A stretch of DNA of 64,000 bases from an uncultured Roseicyclus sp. (lineage in GTDB: Bacteria > Pseudomonadota > Alphaproteobacteria > Rhodobacterales > Rhodobacteraceae): positions 1 to 64,000 of the forward strand of contig CAKZPN010000014.1 in assembly GCA_937139335.1 (NCBI GenBank). The letters run 5' to 3'. Shown here piece after piece: positions 32,334-42,050 of this stretch (the stretch's first letter is position 1; each line of letters opens with the position of its first letter). Made by a program: the position numbers and the translations under genes. The notes below the pieces were generated by a model. The model was not told where the DNA came from. It did not search any database and was given only the letters and a program-made list of their open reading frames with translations.

Positions 32334-33950
32334 TCAGCCCGCAGCGGCGCGGTGGTCGAGCAGGTGGGTCAGCCAGTCGGGGTCCATCTCGGGCACCGAG
32401 GACAGGAGCAGCTCGGTGTAGGGCGCGTGCGGCGGCGTGAACATCTCGGCCTTGGGGCCCTGTTCCACCACGCACCCGCGCTGCATCACCACCACGTCGT
32501 CGGCGATGGCGCGCACCGTCGCGAGATCGTGGGTGATGAACATGTAGGCGAGGCCGAATTCCTCCTGCAGCCGCGACAGGAGCTTCAGGATGCCCTCCTG
32601 CACGATCTGGTCGAGCGCCGATGTCACCTCGTCGCAGATGATGAGCCGCGGCTCGGCGGCCAGCGCCCGGGCGATGCCGATGCGCTGCTTCTGTCCGCCC
32701 GACAATTCGCCGGGCAGGCGGTCGATGTAGACGGCGGGGTCGAGCTCGATCAGGTGCAGCAGGTCCTTCACGCGGGTTTCCAGCGCGCGGCCCTTCAGCC
32801 CGAGGTACATCTGCGCCGGCCGCCCGATCAGCTCGCGCAGGCGCAGCTTGGGGTTCAGCGCGGTGTCGGCCATCTGGTAGATCATCTGGACCTGCCGCAA
32901 CTGCTCGCGCGACCTGCCGCGCAGCGACGGGGGCAGGGGGGTGCCCTCGAACAGCACCGCGCCAGAACTGGGCGGCAACAGCCCGGTGATGACGCGGGCC
33001 GCGGTCGACTTGCCCGATCCGCTTTCGCCCACGACCGCGACGGTCCGCCCGGCGTGGATGTCGAAGCTGATGTCTTCCAGCACGTTCACCGTGCCATAGG
33101 CCGCCGTCACGCCCCGCACCGAAACCACGGGCGTGCCGGCGGCGGGGGCCAGTTCCGGCCGCTGGAATTCGCGCACCGCCCAGAGGCTCTTGGTATATTC
33201 CTCCTTGGGCGCGTCGAGCATCGCGCGGGTCTCGGCCTCCTCCACCTCCTCGCCGCGCAGCAGCACCTTGATCCGGTCGGCGGCCTGCGCCACCACGGCG
33301 AGGTCATGGGTGATGTAGATCGCGGCGGTGTCGAACTGCCGGACGATGTCGCGGATCGCGGCCAGAACCTCGATCTGCGTCGTCACGTCGAGCGCGGTGG
33401 TCGGCTCGTCGAAGATGATGAGGTCGGGGCGGCAGGACATCGCCATCGCGGTCATCGCGCGTTGTAACTGCCCGCCCGACACCTGGTGCGGGTAGCGAAA
33501 CCCGATGCTTTCGGGCGCGGGCAATTGCATCCGTCGGTAAAGGTCCACGGCGTCCTTCGCGGCGGCGTCGCGCGACATCACGCCATGCACCACCGGCGCC
33601 TCGCAATACTGGTCGATCAGCCGGTGCGCGGGGTTGAAGCTCGCCGCCGCCGATTGCGCAACATAGGCGATGCGCTTGCCGCGCAGCCCCCGGCGCTGGG
33701 TCTCGGTGGCCCTGCGTAGGTCGATTCCGTCGAAATCTATGGTGCCGCCGGTGATCCGGCAGCCGTCGCGGGCAAAGCCCATGGCGGCGAGGCCCACGGT
33801 CGATTTCCCCGCGCCGGATTCCCCGATCAGGCCCAGCACCTCGCCCTTGTGCAAGGTCAGATCGACGCCCTTCACGATCTCGGTCCAGGTGTCGCCCGAT
33901 CGCCCCTCGATCCGCAGGCCCTCGATCTTCAGCAGCACGTCGCGGGTCAT
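32334..33950 (-). CDS. Dipeptide/nickel-type ABC transporter, fused double ATPase
   Basis: 538 residues with two complete ABC ATPase domains, DppD-like (residues 1-265) and DppF-like (about 275-535). Each has Walker A (GESGAGKST and GESGSGKST), signature (SGGQ) and Walker B (LIIFDEPTTALD, LIICDEVTSALD). Both halves carry the C-terminal oligopeptide-transporter extension. The start ATG 33950 has AGGAG at 8 nt; a GTG at 33959 would overlap the permease stop. It energises the permease pair upstream. The substrate is unknown. Confidence 0.93.
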   Translation of the reverse strand: MTRDVLLKIEGLRIEGRSGDTWTEIVKGVDLTLHKGEVLGLIGESGAGKSTVGLAAMGFARDGCRITGGTIDFDGIDLRRATETQRRGLRGKRIAYVAQSAAASFNPAHRLIDQYCEAPVVHGVMSRDAAAKDAVDLYRRMQLPAPESIGFRYPHQVSGGQLQRAMTAMAMSCRPDLIIFDEPTTALDVTTQIEVLAAIRDIVRQFDTAAIYITHDLAVVAQAADRIKVLLRGEEVEEAETRAMLDAPKEEYTKSLWAVREFQRPELAPAAGTPVVSVRGVTAAYGTVNVLEDISFDIHAGRTVAVVGESGSGKSTAARVITGLLPPSSGAVLFEGTPLPPSLRGRSREQLRQVQMIYQMADTALNPKLRLRELIGRPAQMYLGLKGRALETRVKDLLHLIELDPAVYIDRLPGELSGGQKQRIGIARALAAEPRLIICDEVTSALDQIVQEGILKLLSRLQEEFGLAYMFITHDLATVRAIADDVVVMQRGCVVEQGPKAEMFTPPHAPYTELLLSSVPEMDPDWLTHLLDHRAAAG

Positions 33951-33955
33951 GGCAC

Positions 33956-34870
33956 TCACTCCTTCAGGCCCGAGGCGCGGTAGAGCTGCCAGTCGACGAC
34001 GAAGTTCACCGCCACTGTCAGCAGCGCGATGCAGCCCGCCGGCAACAGCGGCGTCACGTCGCCGAAGGTGATCAGCGTGGCGTTCTCGCGCACCATGGAG
34101 CCCCAGTCGGCGGTCGGCGGCTTGATCCCGAGGCCGAGAAAGCTGAGCGACGAGATGGCGAGGAAGACGAAGCAGAAGCGCAGCCCGAACTCCGCCACCA
34201 AGGGCGCGACGGCATTGGGCAGGATCTCGCGCCGGATCAGGAACCAGCTCCGCTCGCCGCGCAGCTTCGCGGCTTCGATGTAGTCCATCACCACGATGCC
34301 CTGCGCCACCGCCCGCGCCAGGCGGAACACACGGGTCGCATCCACCGCCGCGATCACCAGGATAAGCGACAGCACCGAGGTGCCGAAGATGGTGAGCAGC
34401 AGCAGCGAGAAGATCAGCGCCGGGATTGCCATCAGCGCATCGACAAAGCGCGACAGGATCTGGTCGAGCCAGCCACCCGTCAGCGCCGCCCAGATACCGA
34501 GGATGGAGCCCACGACGAAGGCGAGCGCGGTGGTGGCGAAGGCGATGCCGACCGTGTTGCGCGCGCCGTAGATAAGCCGGGACAGCATGTCGCGCCCGAT
34601 CCGGTCGGTGCCAAGCCAGTGCTCCGCGCCCCAGGCCTCGAACTGGGTGCCGACGATCTCGCGTTCGGGGAAGGGGGCGAGCACCGGCGCGGTCAGGGCG
34701 ACGACGGCGTAGATCACGATGACGAGGATGCCGAAGGCGGCGGTCAGCGGCATGTCGTTCACCGCACGCCGCGCAGCCCCGCGCAGGGTGGAGCGCGCGG
34801 CGAAACGCCCCGCTGCCGCGATTGCGAAAAGGCCCGCGAGCCCGAGGATGACGGTGATTGCGACGCCCAT
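33956..34870 (-). CDS. ABC transporter permease, DppC type
   Basis: 304-residue inner-membrane permease with six helices and an N-terminal extension. EAAKLRGERSWFLIRREILPNAVAPL is the EAA loop contacting the ATPase, and the region GTDRIGRDMLSRLIYGARNT is typical of DppC/OppC. It starts after a GGAGG site, 4 bp from the end of the DppB-type gene, and is followed immediately by the ATPase gene. It forms the channel with the DppB-like subunit. Confidence 0.92.
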   Translation of the reverse strand: MGVAITVILGLAGLFAIAAAGRFAARSTLRGAARRAVNDMPLTAAFGILVIVIYAVVALTAPVLAPFPEREIVGTQFEAWGAEHWLGTDRIGRDMLSRLIYGARNTVGIAFATTALAFVVGSILGIWAALTGGWLDQILSRFVDALMAIPALIFSLLLLTIFGTSVLSLILVIAAVDATRVFRLARAVAQGIVVMDYIEAAKLRGERSWFLIRREILPNAVAPLVAEFGLRFCFVFLAISSLSFLGLGIKPPTADWGSMVRENATLITFGDVTPLLPAGCIALLTVAVNFVVDWQLYRASGLKE

Positions 34871-34874
34871 CCCC

Positions 34875-35828
34875 CTACCTCCGGTGCATCAGGCGGGGGT
34901 TGGTGATGGTCGACAAAACGTCGGCGATCAGGTTCAGCCCGACATAGGCGGCGGCAAAGATCAGCGCCACCGCCTGCACCACCGCGATGTCGCGGTTCGA
35001 CACCGCGTCGACCATCAGCTGGCCGAGGCCGGGGTAGACGAAGACCACCTCCACCACCACCACGCCGGTGATGAGATAGGCGAGGTTCAGCGCGATGACG
35101 TTGATGATCGGCGCCAGCGCGTTCGGCAGCGCGTGGCGCAGCACGATCCTCAGCGGAGACAGCCCCTTCAGCCGCGCCATCTCGATATAGGGGCTGGCCA
35201 TCAGGTTGATGATCGCGGCCCGCGTCATCCGCATCATGTGCGCGGTCACGACCAGCGTTAGCGTCAGCGCGGGCAGGAAGGTCATGTAGACCCGGTCGCC
35301 GAAATCCGTGCTGGGCGTGATCCGCACCATCGACGGAAAGATGCCGGTCTGCGCCAGCCACAGCACGAGGATGTAGGCGACGAAGAACTCGGGGAAGGAA
35401 ATCGCGCTGAGCGCGCCGGCATTGGCCACGCGGTCGAAGGGCGAATTGCGCCAGAGCGCGCTGAGGATGCCGAGGGTCAGCGCGATCGGCACCGACATCG
35501 CGGCGGCGTAGAGCGCGAGGAAGACGGTGTTGCCCAACCGCGCGCCGATCAGCTCGGCGATGGGGCGGTTGTTGGCCAGCGAGACGCCGAAATCGCCGGT
35601 CAGCGCGCCGGTCAACCAGGCCCAGTAGCGAACCGGCGCCGGGTCGTTCAGGCCAAGCTGCGCGCGCAGCGCCGCCACCGTCTCCGGCGTGGCCGCCTGG
35701 CCCAGAAGCTGTGTCGCAAGATCGCCCGGCAACAGCTCCGTCGCCCAGAAGATCACCAGCGACACGATGAAGAGAAGCCCGACCCCCAGCGCGATGCGCG
35801 TGACGATCATCCGGATCACGGTCGACAC
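34875..35828 (-). CDS. ABC transporter permease, DppB type
   Basis: 317 residues with six helices. The N-terminal helix, then LLPGDLATQLLGQAATPETVAALRAQLGLNDP, is diagnostic of DppB/OppB, and EMARLKGLSPLRIVLRHALPNALAPI is the EAA loop. A GTG start at 35828 preceded by GGAGGG was chosen because the upstream ten residues are not part of the family. It lies downstream of the substrate-binding gene with a hairpin between. Confidence 0.9.
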   Translation of the reverse strand: MSTVIRMIVTRIALGVGLLFIVSLVIFWATELLPGDLATQLLGQAATPETVAALRAQLGLNDPAPVRYWAWLTGALTGDFGVSLANNRPIAELIGARLGNTVFLALYAAAMSVPIALTLGILSALWRNSPFDRVANAGALSAISFPEFFVAYILVLWLAQTGIFPSMVRITPSTDFGDRVYMTFLPALTLTLVVTAHMMRMTRAAIINLMASPYIEMARLKGLSPLRIVLRHALPNALAPIINVIALNLAYLITGVVVVEVVFVYPGLGQLMVDAVSNRDIAVVQAVALIFAAAYVGLNLIADVLSTITNPRLMHRR

Positions 35829-35862
35829 TGTCCCGCCCTCCCGGCTGCCGCGCAAAGAGGGT

Positions 35863-35891
35863 ATCCCCGGTGCAGGTCAGGCGCCGGGGAT
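35863..35891 (-). terminator. Hairpin after the ABC substrate-binding gene
   Basis: ATCCCCGG (35863-35870) pairs with CCGGGGAT (35884-35891) around a 13-nt loop in the gap between the binding-protein stop and the DppB-type start. There is no T-run. It may be a partial terminator or an mRNA stabiliser keeping the binding protein more abundant than the permeases. Confidence 0.5.
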
Positions 35892-35901
35892 GTGGTCGGG
35901 A

Positions 35902-37473
35902 TCAGGCCATCCACCAGCGTTCGACGCAGCGGAACCCGTCGAGGTTCCAGTTCGCGGAGATACGCTCGGGCGTGGCGACCTCGTTGGCGACCGCCATCAC
36001 GTAGTTGTTGTTCATCGGGATGATGACCGAGCCCTCGAAGGACACGATTTCCTGCATCTCGTAGTACATCTCGCGACGCAGATCCTCGTCGATCTCCGAG
36101 CGTGCGGCGACCAGCAGCTCGTTGAAGCGTTCGTTCTCCCAGAAGCTGTCGTTCCAGGCCGAGCCGGAGGCGTAGCCGGTGGTGAACATGTGGTCCTCCA
36201 CCGCGCGGCCGCCCCAGTAGCTGGCACAGAACGGCACCTTCATCCAGACGTTGTCCCAGTAGCCGTCGTTCGGCACCCGGTCGACGGTGATGTTGATGCC
36301 CGCCGCCCGTGCGTTCTCCGAGAACATGGAGGCCGCGTCGACCGCGCCCGAGAAGGCCGCGTCGGCCGCCGCCAGCGTGACGTCGAGGCTTTCGAGACCC
36401 GCTTGCTGCAGGTAGTAGCGCGCGCGGTCGGGGTCGTAGGTCTTGGCTTCCATCTCGGCGTGGAAGAAGCGGTTCGCGGGGCCGATCGGGTTGTCGTTCG
36501 ACACCGCGCCATGGCCGCCGAGGATCACGTCGACCATCGCCTCGCGGTCGAGCGCGTATTTCAGCGCCAGCCGCACGTTGTTGTCGTCGAAGGGCGCGGC
36601 GCGGCTGTCCATCGGGAAGACGTAATGCGCGTTGCCGGGGATCGACAGGATGCGGGCGACGCCGCGGCCCTCGAGCATGCCGATGGTGGCCGGGTCGACC
36701 TGGTCGATCAGGTGGACCTCGCCGGTGATCAGCGCGTTCAGGCGCGCGGCCGGGTCGAGGATCGACAGGATCTCGATCCGGTCGAACCAGGCGCGGTCTT
36801 CCTTCCAGTAGTCGGGGTTGCGCGTCAGGGTGGCCTGCACGCCGGGCTCGTAGCTTTCGACGATGTAGCCGCCGAGGCCGTCGGTCGAGTTGGGGTCGAT
36901 GCGCCCGTCCACTGCCGGCATGATCGCAATGTGGTAGTCGGTCATCAGGTAGGGCAGGTCGGCGTTCGCCGCGTTCAGCGTCACCACGACGTTCTGGCCG
37001 TCGGCGGTCACGTCGGTGATCGGCTCCAGCAGGGTCTTGACCGCGCTGGTGGAATCGTCGCCGCGGTGATGGTTGATCGAGGCGATGACATCCTCGACCG
37101 TGACGTCGCGGCCGGAATGGAAGGTCAGGCCCTCACGGATGCGGAACACCCAGGTGATGCCGTCGTCGCTGTCCCAGCTTTCGGCAACCTCGGGCACCAG
37201 GTTCCCGTCGGCGCCGACCTCGATCAGCTGGTTGTGGCGGGCTGCGGCGAAGGTCTGGGCGTAGAGGTTGTCCCACAGGCCCGGATCATAGCTGTCGCCG
37301 GTCGAGCCGTGGCCGAGACCGATCCGGAACGTGCCGCCGCGGGTCTGCGCGCGGGCGCGGCTCATCGTGCCGGGCAGGATCAGCCCGGCCGCGCCGACGG
37401 CGGCGGCGCCCTGAAGGACCCCGCGGCGCGAGACCCCGCTGCGTGCCAGTGCCGGAAGGTTGTATCGTGTCAT
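35902..37473 (-). CDS. Peptide/nickel-type ABC substrate-binding protein (TAT signal)
   Basis: 523-residue SBP_bac_5 family protein. A twin-arginine signal (SRRGVLQGAAAVG, residues about 15-27, cleavage after SRARAQ) sends it folded to the periplasm. Domain landmarks are TWVFRIREGLTFHSGRDVTVEDV, FDDNNVRLALKYALDREAMVD and the final dimer-like lobe. Such proteins bind peptides, nickel or opines; the ligand is unreadable. It is the first gene of the importer operon, and the upstream 235 bp up to the TAXI gene hold the divergent promoters. Confidence 0.92.
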   Translation of the reverse strand: MTRYNLPALARSGVSRRGVLQGAAAVGAAGLILPGTMSRARAQTRGGTFRIGLGHGSTGDSYDPGLWDNLYAQTFAAARHNQLIEVGADGNLVPEVAESWDSDDGITWVFRIREGLTFHSGRDVTVEDVIASINHHRGDDSTSAVKTLLEPITDVTADGQNVVVTLNAANADLPYLMTDYHIAIMPAVDGRIDPNSTDGLGGYIVESYEPGVQATLTRNPDYWKEDRAWFDRIEILSILDPAARLNALITGEVHLIDQVDPATIGMLEGRGVARILSIPGNAHYVFPMDSRAAPFDDNNVRLALKYALDREAMVDVILGGHGAVSNDNPIGPANRFFHAEMEAKTYDPDRARYYLQQAGLESLDVTLAAADAAFSGAVDAASMFSENARAAGINITVDRVPNDGYWDNVWMKVPFCASYWGGRAVEDHMFTTGYASGSAWNDSFWENERFNELLVAARSEIDEDLRREMYYEMQEIVSFEGSVIIPMNNNYVMAVANEVATPERISANWNLDGFRCVERWWMA

Positions 37474-37708
37474 GGTTGTCTCCCCGTTGGTGCGGCCTGT
37501 CTGCGGGCGCGCGTGTCTGTTGCCAGGTGTCCGTCCCAGGCTTCCCGACTTATGCGCGGATCATACATGCACCGGGCCACAGGAAAACCCTTCTTGTTGG
37601 TTGGCCCCCCGGCACCCCGCGCCACCCGCCCGCACACAGGCGGGGTTGGCGTATCGCGGGATACGAATTAGAACGGGGGCACAACAAACCTTCAGGGAGG
37701 TAACAAAC

Positions 37709-38671
37709 ATGACTTACTTCAAGGCCCTCGCGGCCGGCACCCTCGTCGCACTGGCCGCCCCCGCGGCAGCGCAGACGCAACTGTCCATCGCCACCGGCGG
37801 CACCGGCGGCGTCTACTACCCGATGGGCGGCGGCCTGGCCGAGATCATCAACAACAACGTCGACGGCTATTCCGCGACCGCCGAAGTCACCGGCGCCTCG
37901 GTCGAGAACATGGGCCTCATCGCCACTGGCGACGCGGACCTTGCCATCGCGCTGGCCGACACGGTCGCGCAGGCCCATTCCGGCACCGGCCGGTTCGAGG
38001 GTCAGCAGCTTGAAATGGTGCGCGGCCTCGCGTCGATGTACGCCAACATGGTGCAGATCGTGGCGCTGGAAAGCAGCGGCATTACCTCGCTGGAAGACAT
38101 GCGCGGCATGCGCGTGTCGATCGGCGCGCCGGGCTCCGGCACCGAGGTGAACGCCGCCGCCATTCTCGAGGCCAACGGCATCTCCTACGACGACATCGAC
38201 GAACAGCGCCTGAACTTCAACGAGACCGCCGACGCGCTCGCCAACGGCGACATCGACGCGGGCTTCTGGTCGGTCGGCGCGCCGACCTCCTCGATCCTCA
38301 ACCTCTCGACCACCAACGGCATCGTCGTGATCGAGCTGTCCGAGGAAGAACTGGCCGCCGCACAGGCCGCCGACCCGACCTTTGCGATCACCTCGCTCGC
38401 GGGCGGCACCTATACCGGCGTCGACGAGGACATCGCGGTGCTGGGCATCCCGAACGTGCTGGTCGTGTCGTCGGAGATGTCGGACGACCTGGCCTACGCG
38501 CTGACCTCCGCGATGTTCGAGAACATCGCCGACCTGCAGGCCGTTCACCCGGCCGCGAACGAGACCACGGTCGAGTTCACGATCAGCGCCACCCCGGTGC
38601 CGCTGCACCCCGGCGCGATCCGCTACTACGAGGAAACCGGCGCCGAGATCCCGGACCGCCTGCGCCCGTGA
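37709..38671 (+). CDS. TRAP transporter TAXI-family solute receptor
   Basis: 320 residues. A signal peptide ends near AAPAAAQ, followed by TAXI landmarks: LSIATGGTGGVYYPMGGGLAEIIN, AIALADTVAQAHSG and LRGMRVSIGAPGSGTEVNAAAIL. It binds a solute in the periplasm and delivers it to the fused permease two genes down. AGGGAGGT precedes the ATG. TAXI ligands include glutamate and other dicarboxylates; the ligand here is unknown. Its stop overlaps the DUF1850 start. Confidence 0.93.
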   Translation: MTYFKALAAGTLVALAAPAAAQTQLSIATGGTGGVYYPMGGGLAEIINNNVDGYSATAEVTGASVENMGLIATGDADLAIALADTVAQAHSGTGRFEGQQLEMVRGLASMYANMVQIVALESSGITSLEDMRGMRVSIGAPGSGTEVNAAAILEANGISYDDIDEQRLNFNETADALANGDIDAGFWSVGAPTSSILNLSTTNGIVVIELSEEELAAAQAADPTFAITSLAGGTYTGVDEDIAVLGIPNVLVVSSEMSDDLAYALTSAMFENIADLQAVHPAANETTVEFTISATPVPLHPGAIRYYEETGAEIPDRLRP

Positions 38672-39138
38672 AACCACTGATCGGAGGGGGGCTTGCGGCC
38701 CTCCTCCTTTTCTCCACATTGACCGCCGCCAGCGCGGGTGAGCTTGTCGCCACGCGCGCCGACGGCACCGAGATCGCGCGCCTTCCCGTCCCCGAGGGGG
38801 CGGGGTGGTGCGTTTTGTGGCGCCATTCCGTGCAGGGGTTCGAAGTGTCGGATTGCTATGAGAACCGCGGCGGCCACATGGTCTTGGTCTTTGCGCATCT
38901 GCCCGATTTCGCCGCTGGCCTCGATCACATCCCCGGCCGCGGCCGGCAGGTGACGGACGGACAAGGCGGCTACTATATTCTTGATCTCGACGAGCCGGTG
39001 CCGGGGGATGCCTATGTGCTGCGTCCCGGCGGGCCGGCTGTCGATCATCGGTTGCAGGTCGGCGACACGGTGGTGTCGCTCTCTGCCGTTGCCCCGCGCG
39101 AACGCGTGCGGATCGCCCTGACAGGAGACGACAGCTGA
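38668..39138 (+). CDS. DUF1850 protein of the TAXI TRAP operon
   Basis: 156 residues with an N-terminal hydrophobic signal (residues 5-23, ending SAGE) and a beta-rich body: CVLWRHSVQGFEVSDCYENRGG is the DUF1850 core. Such proteins sit between TAXI receptors and fused permeases in many genomes, and a role in the transporter is inferred from this linkage. It starts with GTG in the TAXI stop and its own stop overlaps the permease ATG by one base. Confidence 0.88.
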   Translation: MKPLIGGGLAALLLFSTLTAASAGELVATRADGTEIARLPVPEGAGWCVLWRHSVQGFEVSDCYENRGGHMVLVFAHLPDFAAGLDHIPGRGRQVTDGQGGYYILDLDEPVPGDAYVLRPGGPAVDHRLQVGDTVVSLSAVAPRERVRIALTGDDS

Positions 39139-41132
39139 TGGTCACCGATACCGAGGTTCGCCCCTACGAGGCGCCGCAGCCCTGGATCGTCCTGCGCGTG
39201 ATCACCGTGATCGGGATCGCGCTGTCGCTGTTCCAGCTCTATGCCGCCGGGCTTCAGCCGCTGGGCCTGTTCTTCCAGCGCCCGATCCACCTGGGCTTCA
39301 TCCTGGTGCTGTGCTTCCTGATCTATCCCGCCTTCGGCCGCCATCGCCCGCGCGGCGTGCTGGGCTGGGCCATCGACGCGCCGCTGATCGCCTGCGGCGT
39401 GCTGGTGGGCACCTGGGTGCCAGTGAACATCGACATCATCGCCAACCAGATCTTTCCGCGCTCCATCGACGTGTGGGTCGGCGTCCTGACCATCCTCGTC
39501 GTGCTCGAGGGCGCGCGCCGGGCCGTGGGCCTCGGCATGACGATCATCGGGGTCTTCTTCCTCCTCTACGCCTTCGCCGGCAACCGGGGCGAGCTGCCGT
39601 TCCTGTCGGACTGGATGCCCGGCATCATGAATCACCGCGGCTATTCGCTGGAGCGGGTGGCAAGCCAGATGACCCTGGGCGCAGAAGGCATCTTCGGCAT
39701 CCCGCTCGGCGTCGCCGCGACCTTCATCTTCGTCTTCGTCCTCTTCGGGGCGTTTCTGGAAGTCACCGGGGCGGGCAAGTTCTTCATCGACCTCGCCTAT
39801 GCCGCCACCGGCCGCCAGCGCGGCGGCCCAGCCAAGGCAGCGGTCATTGCAAGCGCCGGCATGGGCTCCATCTCGGGCTCTGCCATCGCCAACGTGGTGA
39901 CGACCGGCGCCTTCACCATTCCGCTCATGAAACGTCTCGGCTACCGCCCCGCGCAGGCCGGCGGGATCGAGGCCGCGGCCTCCACCGGCGGGCAGATCAT
40001 GCCGCCGCTGATGGGGGCGGGCGCGTTCCTGATGAGCGAGTTCACCCGTGTCCCCTACGTCGACATCGTGCTGGTCTCGATCTTTCCCGCCGTCCTCTAC
40101 TTCGGGGCGGTCTACCTGCTGGTCCACTTCGCGGCGGTCAAGCAAGGCATGACCGGGATGAGCGCCGACGAACTCCCCAGGGTCCGCACCGTGCTGGCCG
40201 AGGGGTGGCATTTCCTGCTGCCGCTGGTGGCGCTGGTGGCCCTGCTGGTCGCGGGCTATTCGCCGATGCGCGTCGGCTTCTACGCGATCCTGTCGGTGCT
40301 GGCGGCGGCGGGCGCCAAGGCGCTCTGGACCTTCGCCACGACGCAACCAAGTGCGTCCAGCTTCGTTGCCATGTGCCGCCGCGGGGTCGAGATCACGCTC
40401 GAGGCGCTGGAGCTTGGCGCGCGCAACGCGGTCGCCGTCTCGATGGCCTGCGCGGTGGCGGGCATCATTGTGGGAGTCGTCGGCCTGACCGGCCTCGGAC
40501 TGAAATTCTCGGCCATGATGATCGCCTTCTCGGGCGGCAACCTGCTGCTAGCCCTTGTGCTGGTGCTGATCGCGAGCCTGATCCTCGGCATGGGTCTGCC
40601 AGTGACGGCGGCCTATATCGTGCTCATCATCCTCGTCGGACCTGCGCTGACGCAGGAATTCGGCGTGCCGATCCTGATCGCGCATCTGGTGGTGTTCTGG
40701 TATTCGCAAGACAGCAACGTTACGCCACCCGTGGCGCTTGCGGGCTTCGCAGGCGCGGCCATCGCCAACGCCAAGCCGATGGAGACGAGTTTCCAGGCGT
40801 GGAAATACGCCAAGGGCCTCTACCTGATCCCGCTTTTCATGGTCTACAACGAATCGATCATCCTGGGCGGACCGCTGCCGCTGGTGATCTGGAACGGGTT
40901 CATCGCCATCGTTGCGCTCGTCGCCTTCGCCGCCGCGCTGGAAGGATTCCTGTGGCGCCCAATGCCGATCTGGGCGCGGGTGCTGCTGGTGCCGGGCGTC
41001 ATAGCCCTGTTCTGGCCCGACCTCTGGATCGAGGTCGCTGGCGTCGCGCTGATCGTGCTGATCCTCGGCATGAACTGGTGGGGTAGCCGGTCTGGCCGGC
41101 CGGGCGTGGCCGCTACGAAAGAGGCAGCGTGA
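39138..41132 (+). CDS. TRAP transporter fused permease (DctQM, 4TM-12TM)
   Basis: 664-residue membrane protein in which the small DctQ-like domain (about residues 1-160) is fused to the large DctM-like domain. Signature stretches are GAFLEVTGAGKFFIDLAYAATGRQRGGPAKAAV, then ASTGGQIMPPLMGAGAFLMSEF and SLILGMGLPVTAAYIVL. It imports the TAXI-bound solute using a sodium gradient, by analogy with the family. It is the last gene of the operon and overlaps the convergent phosphoesterase gene by 20 bp. Confidence 0.94.
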   Translation: MVTDTEVRPYEAPQPWIVLRVITVIGIALSLFQLYAAGLQPLGLFFQRPIHLGFILVLCFLIYPAFGRHRPRGVLGWAIDAPLIACGVLVGTWVPVNIDIIANQIFPRSIDVWVGVLTILVVLEGARRAVGLGMTIIGVFFLLYAFAGNRGELPFLSDWMPGIMNHRGYSLERVASQMTLGAEGIFGIPLGVAATFIFVFVLFGAFLEVTGAGKFFIDLAYAATGRQRGGPAKAAVIASAGMGSISGSAIANVVTTGAFTIPLMKRLGYRPAQAGGIEAAASTGGQIMPPLMGAGAFLMSEFTRVPYVDIVLVSIFPAVLYFGAVYLLVHFAAVKQGMTGMSADELPRVRTVLAEGWHFLLPLVALVALLVAGYSPMRVGFYAILSVLAAAGAKALWTFATTQPSASSFVAMCRRGVEITLEALELGARNAVAVSMACAVAGIIVGVVGLTGLGLKFSAMMIAFSGGNLLLALVLVLIASLILGMGLPVTAAYIVLIILVGPALTQEFGVPILIAHLVVFWYSQDSNVTPPVALAGFAGAAIANAKPMETSFQAWKYAKGLYLIPLFMVYNESIILGGPLPLVIWNGFIAIVALVAFAAALEGFLWRPMPIWARVLLVPGVIALFWPDLWIEVAGVALIVLILGMNWWGSRSGRPGVAATKEAA

Positions 41133-41862
41133 CCGGGTGGGTGACAAGCCCACCTGACCGGAAAGAATGCAGCTCGAACCCCGGCGGTGTGTCCACCGGC
41201 TCGTGCGGATCGCCCGAAAGCGACAGGCTCAGCCCGTAGCCGATGGCAGCGCAGGTGCTGGCCGGGATGCCCGCCCACAGCGTCTGCATCCCGCGATGCG
41301 TGTGGCCTGCGATCACCCGGATCACCGGGCTGCCACCGATGCAGGAGGCCAGCGCCTCGGCGCCGGCAAAGCCGTCGTCGTCGACATGGGCTGTGTGTGT
41401 CAGGAAGGGCGGGTGATGCAGGGCGAGGATAACCGGCGCGTCGGCCTTGCCCAGCACCTCCGCCAACCAGTCGAGCCGCGCAGCGTCGACCCCGCCCGAT
41501 CCGTCGGGGAGGTTGCTGTCGATGCCGACCACCAGAACATCGCCCACCGGCTCGACGAAACTGAGGTGATCGCGCGCAAAGGCGACATGGCCCGAGAACG
41601 CCGCCCGGAACGCCCCCGGCCGGTCGTGGTTGCCGGACAGCGGCAGCACCCGGACCGGAGCCTCGCGCAGCAGCGGCAGCGCATGCGCATAATCCGGCGC
41701 ACTGCGGTCGATGATGTCGCCGGTCAGCACGATGGCCTCTGGACGCACCTTCATCGCCGCGATGCGCGCGAAGGCCCGCCGTATCGCCTTTGCCGGGTCG
41801 TGGGCCGGGTCGCGCCCGTCGACGCGCAGATGCGGGTCGGTGATCTGGGCGATCAGGGTCAT
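41113..41862 (-). CDS. Metallophosphoesterase (CpdA-like)
   Basis: 249 residues of the calcineurin-like fold. Metal ligands are D-x-H in ITDPHLR, GD in VLTGDIID, GNHD in LPLSGNHDRPG, then a histidine in ILALHHPPF and GHTH in VIAGHTHRGM. The compact size and ligand order resemble class III cyclic-nucleotide phosphodiesterases such as CpdA, so cAMP hydrolysis is plausible but unproved. It converges with the TRAP permease. The start ATG lacks a clear ribosome site. Confidence 0.85.
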   Translation of the reverse strand: MTLIAQITDPHLRVDGRDPAHDPAKAIRRAFARIAAMKVRPEAIVLTGDIIDRSAPDYAHALPLLREAPVRVLPLSGNHDRPGAFRAAFSGHVAFARDHLSFVEPVGDVLVVGIDSNLPDGSGGVDAARLDWLAEVLGKADAPVILALHHPPFLTHTAHVDDDGFAGAEALASCIGGSPVIRVIAGHTHRGMQTLWAGIPASTCAAIGYGLSLSLSGDPHEPVDTPPGFELHSFRSGGLVTHPVTLPLS

Positions 41863-41873
41863 GGGTGGTGGAT

Positions 41874-42050
41874 CTAGCCCTGGCCCGACGGCTTCTTGGA
41901 CTGCGGCTTGGGACCAAGCCCTTGCTTCGCCGGGTTCTGGTCCTTGAACTCCTCCGGGCTGTGGGGCGAGCCTTCGTGGTCGTCCTGCCCGGTCTGGCGC
42001 TTGCCCGGGTCGGGGCGCTTTTTCTCGGCGGGTTTGCGTTCATTGGGCAT
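41874..42050 (-). CDS. Tiny charged hypothetical protein A
   Basis: 58 residues, almost all hydrophilic (Lys, Pro, Gln, Asp), likely unstructured: it starts MPNERKPAEKKRPDPG and contains HSPEEFKDQNPAKQG. AAGG lies 9 nt before ATG 42050, which favours it over an ATG at 42059. Its start lies inside the last codons of the preceding 57-residue gene. No function is known; similar proteins are often seen as roseobacter hypotheticals. Confidence 0.6.
   Translation of the reverse strand: MPNERKPAEKKRPDPGKRQTGQDDHEGSPHSPEEFKDQNPAKQGLGPKPQSKKPSGQG

Noticed and set aside
35689..37671. A 660-codon plus-strand frame
   Set aside because: Antisense of the ABC substrate-binding protein, which carries a TAT signal and family motifs.
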